DNA of 44,342 bases from an uncultured Pelagibacteraceae bacterium (GTDB lineage: Bacteria > Pseudomonadota > Alphaproteobacteria > Pelagibacterales > Pelagibacteraceae). Shown here piece by piece: positions 41,169 through 44,342 of this stretch. The stretch's first letter is position 1. Each line of letters starts with the position of its first letter. The translations under genes were made by a program, and so were the position numbers. The DNA lies in assembly GCA_902625035.1 (NCBI GenBank), contig CACNZK010000010.1:1-44342 (forward strand). Direction: 5' to 3'. Under the pieces are notes generated by a model, which did no database searches, had not been told where the DNA came from, and worked only from the letters and a program-made list of their open reading frames with translations.

Positions 41169-43391
41169 ATGAAAATTAAGAACGTAGTAGTAATTGGATC
41201 AGGTACAATGGGCAGTGGTATAGCTGCTCACTTGTGTAATGCTAATATTCCTGTCACACTTTTGGATTTAAAAACCGAGATAAGTCAAAATGCAAGAGAA
41301 AGAATCCATAAATCTAGGCCACCTTTATTAATCGATAAGACAAAAATTGATAATATTAAAGTTGGAAATATATCTGATGATTTTGATGTAGTTAAAAATG
41401 CTGATTGGATTGTTGAGGCAGTGGTTGAGAGAATTGATATTAAACATCAAATTTATGATAAAATTTTTGAAAGCAGGAAAGATGGAGCAATAGTTTCCTC
41501 AAACACTTCTTCAATCCCAATCAAAGTTTTATCTCAAAATTTAAATAAAGATCAAAAAAAAGATTTTTGCATCACTCATTTTTTTAATCCTGTTAGATAC
41601 ATGGGTCTTTTAGAAATAGTTAAGAATGAAGACAATGATTTAAATAAAATCAATCAATTAAAAGAATTTTGTGAAGTTGAGCTAGGTAAAGGAGCAATTG
41701 TCTGTAATGATACCCCTGGTTTTTTAGGAAATAGGGTAGGTGTGTATGCAATGCAAATTGCAATGACTGAAGCATTTAAGATGAAACTTTCTGTGGAGGA
41801 AGCAGATGCAATCTTTGGAAGACCTATGGGTATACCTAAAACAGGAGTTTTTGGATTATATGATTTGATTGGAATAGATTTAATGGCAGATGTTTTAAAA
41901 AGTTTTATCAAAGAACTTCCAAAATCTGATGAGTTCCATGAGGTTGCTAAAGAAATTCCTTTAGTTAAAAAATTAATCGAAACTGGATATACCGGGAGAA
42001 AAGGCAAAGGCGGATTCTATAGAATGAGGAAGACTGATAGTGGAAAAATTATGGAAGCTATTAATCTTGAAACTGGTGATTATTCAACAAGCAAAAAAAT
42101 AGATATTAAGTCTGATAAAGTAGATTTAAAGGCTCTAATTAATAGAAAAGATAAGTATGGAGACTATGCTTGGTCAGTACTATCCAAAATAATAAAATAT
42201 GCTTCATCTCTAGTTCCTGGGATTACCAAAGAATTTAATGACATAGACGAGGCAATGAGACTTGGATTTAACTGGGCGAAAGGACCTTTTGAGATGTTAG
42301 AAGAAATTGGTGTTAAAAATTTCTTTGATAAAGTTGATGAATATAAAGGTAATAATTTTTTAGAAAATTTATCTAATTCTAAAGATGAAAATTTTTATGG
42401 TGAAAGGCAAAAGTACACATCGATTGAAACTTTAGGTAAGATTAAGAAAACTGCCTCAAGTGTTGATGGCAACAGTTCAGCTTCAATTTATAGATTCAAT
42501 GATTTTAATATTGTTGAGTTTACGACTAAAGCTAATGCGCTCGATTATGACTCAATGGATGCTCTTAAGAAAGCAACTGATAAACCATTAATAATAATTA
42601 ATGAAAGTATGCAATTTTCTGCTGGTGTTAACCTGACTTATACAATGGAATTTGCAAATAAAAATGATTTTAAATCGATAGAAAAATTTATTAAATATTT
42701 TCAAGAAACTTGCAAACATCTAAAGTATTCTAAATACCCAGTTATATCTGCTCCATCAGGTTTAACTTTGGGTGGAGGTTTTGAAGTTTTAGTACAAAGT
42801 AATTTCGTAGCCTCACATACAAATATTGTAATCGGATTAGTAGAAACTATTGTTGGATTAATTCCAGCTGGAGGCGGATGTAAAGAAATGCTAGCTAGAT
42901 GGTTAAATACTGAAGAGGCTAAGAAAGATCCAAAATATGCACCTTTAAAAGTATTTGATATAATTGGCTATGGTAGAACAGCTACGTCCCCAGTTGAGGC
43001 AGAGCCTTTAAAATACTTATTACCTGAAAATAAAAGAATTATGAATAGAAATAGTTTGCTTGAAGTATCAAAAAAAATCTTAAATGAAAACAAGGACTTT
43101 AAAGCACCAAACGAGCTTACATTTAATTTACCTGGTAAATCAGTTATTGATGATATGAACAAAATTTTAGAAAAACTTTACAATGATAAAGTTATATTGG
43201 ATCATGGTTTGACTGTAGCAAAAGAGTTAGCTTATGTATTAAGTGGTGGTGAAACTACCAAAGATAAAACTCTTACAGAGGATGATTTATTTAAATTGGA
43301 ACTAGATGCTTTTATGAGATTAATTGAGACCAAACAAACTCAAGATAGAATTAAACATACTCTTGCTACCGGTAAACCTTTGGTTAATTAA
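41169..43391 (+). CDS. fadN: 3-hydroxyacyl-CoA dehydrogenase / enoyl-CoA hydratase fusion (FadN-type)
   Basis: A 740-residue bifunctional beta-oxidation-type enzyme. The order is dehydrogenase first and hydratase last, as in Bacillus FadN and opposite to FadB/FadJ. The N-terminal Rossmann motif is VVVIGSGTMGSGIAAHLC, with the catalytic His in CITHFFNPVRYM and the C-terminal dehydrogenase domain in NDTPGFLGNRVGVYAM. The crotonase domain (about 430-740) has the oxyanion sequences FSAGVNLTY and LTLGGGFEVLVQ and a catalytic Glu in GLVETIVGLIPAGGG. Substrate length is unknown. It overlaps the convergent cyclophilin gene by 8 bases. Confidence 0.9.
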   Translation: MKIKNVVVIGSGTMGSGIAAHLCNANIPVTLLDLKTEISQNARERIHKSRPPLLIDKTKIDNIKVGNISDDFDVVKNADWIVEAVVERIDIKHQIYDKIFESRKDGAIVSSNTSSIPIKVLSQNLNKDQKKDFCITHFFNPVRYMGLLEIVKNEDNDLNKINQLKEFCEVELGKGAIVCNDTPGFLGNRVGVYAMQIAMTEAFKMKLSVEEADAIFGRPMGIPKTGVFGLYDLIGIDLMADVLKSFIKELPKSDEFHEVAKEIPLVKKLIETGYTGRKGKGGFYRMRKTDSGKIMEAINLETGDYSTSKKIDIKSDKVDLKALINRKDKYGDYAWSVLSKIIKYASSLVPGITKEFNDIDEAMRLGFNWAKGPFEMLEEIGVKNFFDKVDEYKGNNFLENLSNSKDENFYGERQKYTSIETLGKIKKTASSVDGNSSASIYRFNDFNIVEFTTKANALDYDSMDALKKATDKPLIIINESMQFSAGVNLTYTMEFANKNDFKSIEKFIKYFQETCKHLKYSKYPVISAPSGLTLGGGFEVLVQSNFVASHTNIVIGLVETIVGLIPAGGGCKEMLARWLNTEEAKKDPKYAPLKVFDIIGYGRTATSPVEAEPLKYLLPENKRIMNRNSLLEVSKKILNENKDFKAPNELTFNLPGKSVIDDMNKILEKLYNDKVILDHGLTVAKELAYVLSGGETTKDKTLTEDDLFKLELDAFMRLIETKQTQDRIKHTLATGKPLVN

Positions 43392-44028
43392 ATAATCTAA
43401 GAGTGTTAATAAAGTCAGGCCTTAAAACATATTCAGATTTATTTAAGTGTTTAATTTTTTTTAAAGCTTCTAAGCCAAATATTACTTTTCCAATGGGTGT
43501 GTATTCTCCTTCATACAAAGGTTCATCCTGAAGAATTATAAAGAATTGGCTGTCTTCAGTATCATATTTTAAAGATCGAGCTAATCCTACACTTCCTTTG
43601 GTGTATTTGAAGTCCTTATCAACTTCAGACTTGATTGTACCTAAACCAGATTTTCCAGTTCCAATTTTTCCATAATCGATGTTTCCTTTTTTTCCAAATT
43701 CTATATCACCAGCTTGTACAAGTTTATCTTTAATGACCCTATGAAATGCTACATCATCATAGGCATTCAACTCGACTAATGCTTTAAATCTTTTTACTCC
43801 ATTAGGAGATATGTCTGGATATAACTCTATAATCACATTTCCACATTCTACGTTTAGAACTGCTATGTTATTCGGATTTTCAAAATCAATTTTATCTGGG
43901 TCGTAATTTTTAACAAATAAACATTTATCTTTCAGTAAAACAAAAGAGGTAATTGAAAATAAACCCAAAATTACGACAAATATAAATATTATTTTTTCAG
44001 AATTTGAAGCTTTTATTTTTTCAATCAT
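43384..44028 (-). CDS. Membrane-anchored cyclophilin-type peptidyl-prolyl isomerase
   Basis: A 214-residue protein. One N-terminal transmembrane helix (about 12-31) precedes a compact cyclophilin domain of about 160 residues: VIIELYPDISPNGVKRFKALVE, the catalytic Arg in VAFHRVIKD, GSVGLARS, DSQFFIILQDEPLYEGEY and PIGKVIFGLEALKKI. It probably faces the periplasm and helps fold exported proteins. The domain lacks the tryptophan linked to cyclosporin binding. Its ATG overlaps the upstream gene's stop as ATGA, so the two are translationally coupled. Confidence 0.92.
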   Translation of the reverse strand: MIEKIKASNSEKIIFIFVVILGLFSITSFVLLKDKCLFVKNYDPDKIDFENPNNIAVLNVECGNVIIELYPDISPNGVKRFKALVELNAYDDVAFHRVIKDKLVQAGDIEFGKKGNIDYGKIGTGKSGLGTIKSEVDKDFKYTKGSVGLARSLKYDTEDSQFFIILQDEPLYEGEYTPIGKVIFGLEALKKIKHLNKSEYVLRPDFINTLRLFN

Positions 44029-44342
44029 AAAATAAAACTTTCATCAATTTTTAAGAGTCCTTTTTTAATGAATTCTATCTTTTTTTTAAGAATAGGATCT
44101 AACGTTTCAGGTAAATTTCCATACATTAAATGAGAAAAAACTTCAGCCATATCCTCAGAAGCGGTGGATTGCGAGTATTCAGTAATAAAGCCAGCTGTTT
44201 TAGAATATGTTTCTAATCCAATTTTTTTAGTACATGTCGAGCATTCTGCATAATCGAACTCTTTAGGATTAAAACTAGACCAAATTTGTTCATTAAATAT
44301 ATCTTTGAAACTATCATTTATTATGTGGAAGACTTCGTGATG
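44025..44342 (-). CDS. Putative zinc metallopeptidase, C-terminal part (truncated by window edge)
   Basis: The frame is open to the window edge on the minus strand and gives 105 residues before the TGA. The visible part begins HHEVFHIINDSFKDIF, containing H-E-x-x-H, the zinc-peptidase active-site motif. A conserved-looking TASEDMAEVFSHLMYGN follows about 60 residues later and may supply the third ligand Glu. Two cysteines (CSTC) lie between. The start and N-terminus are outside the window, so family and location are uncertain. It is coupled to the cyclophilin gene, hinting at an envelope protein-quality role. Confidence 0.6.
   Translation of the reverse strand, partial: HHEVFHIINDSFKDIFNEQIWSSFNPKEFDYAECSTCTKKIGLETYSKTAGFITEYSQSTASEDMAEVFSHLMYGNLPETLDPILKKKIEFIKKGLLKIDESFIL

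Noticed and set aside
1..44342. CRISPR arrays, insertion sequences, prophage or integron parts
   Set aside because: No regularly spaced repeats, transposase, integrase or phage-type frames were found; gene content is core-like throughout.

Overview
The window is AT-rich (about 30% G+C by eye), densely packed chromosomal DNA of an alphaproteobacterium. The best fit is a SAR11 / Candidatus Pelagibacter-type marine bacterium. Reasons are the proteorhodopsin gene, 1-4 base or zero-base gene junctions, almost no intergenic DNA (no gene-free gap exceeds about 210 bases), GTG/TTG starts, an alphaproteobacterial-type DksA and LexA box, and PotABCD-like and ectoine-type catabolic genes. I see no rRNA, CRISPR array, insertion sequence, integrase or phage gene. 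The organism assignment is an inference from gene content.

Layout. 1-9 kb is central metabolism and cofactors: a 5'-truncated pyruvate phosphate dikinase, nadA-nadC on the minus strand, tRNA-Leu(GAG), a YgfZ-like folate protein, dihydroorotase, an SMR transporter and a PrpE-type acyl-CoA synthetase. 9-12 kb is the light/redox block: a blue-type proteorhodopsin, then after a strong terminator a [2Fe-2S] ferredoxin, a ferredoxin-NADP reductase and a YfcG-like glutathione transferase. Convergent to it is a dksA transcription unit carrying two tiny, translationally coupled membrane-protein genes that ordinary gene calling would miss. 12.7-17.6 kb holds a membrane glycosyltransferase, a polyprenyl-phosphate-type GT2 and PEP carboxylase in one tight unit. 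17.6-19.3 kb is an SOS umuDC operon with a LexA box on its promoter. 19.4-22.5 kb holds a SOUL protein, a GFA-domain protein, a glycerate-kinase-like protein and a TolC-family channel. recA and alaS follow, then convergent icd.

27.8-36.6 kb is a long plus-strand run with mostly overlapping or abutting genes: psd, pssA, a GT-A glycosyltransferase, rlmE, a CBS-less guaB, a TPR protein, guaA, panB, and an ectoine-catabolism-like pair (EutA-like and ectoine-hydrolase-like). 36.7-41.2 kb is a PotA-D-B-C-type ABC importer with an attenuator hairpin after the binding-protein gene. It is followed by a FadN-type hydroxyacyl-CoA dehydrogenase/enoyl-CoA hydratase, a convergent membrane-anchored cyclophilin and a fragment of a putative zinc metallopeptidase.

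How the parts may work together: proteorhodopsin provides a light-driven proton gradient, and the neighbouring ferredoxin/FNR/GST genes point to redox balance. PPDK, PEP carboxylase, icd and the PrpE-type ligase sit around the PEP-pyruvate-TCA node. The EutA/DoeA-like genes beside the Pot-type importer suggest uptake and breakdown of nitrogen-rich osmolytes or polyamines. The most novel-looking items are the dksA-coupled pair of microproteins, the palindromes in the proteorhodopsin promoter, the CBS-less IMP dehydrogenase and the ectoine-type pair next to the Pot-type importer.
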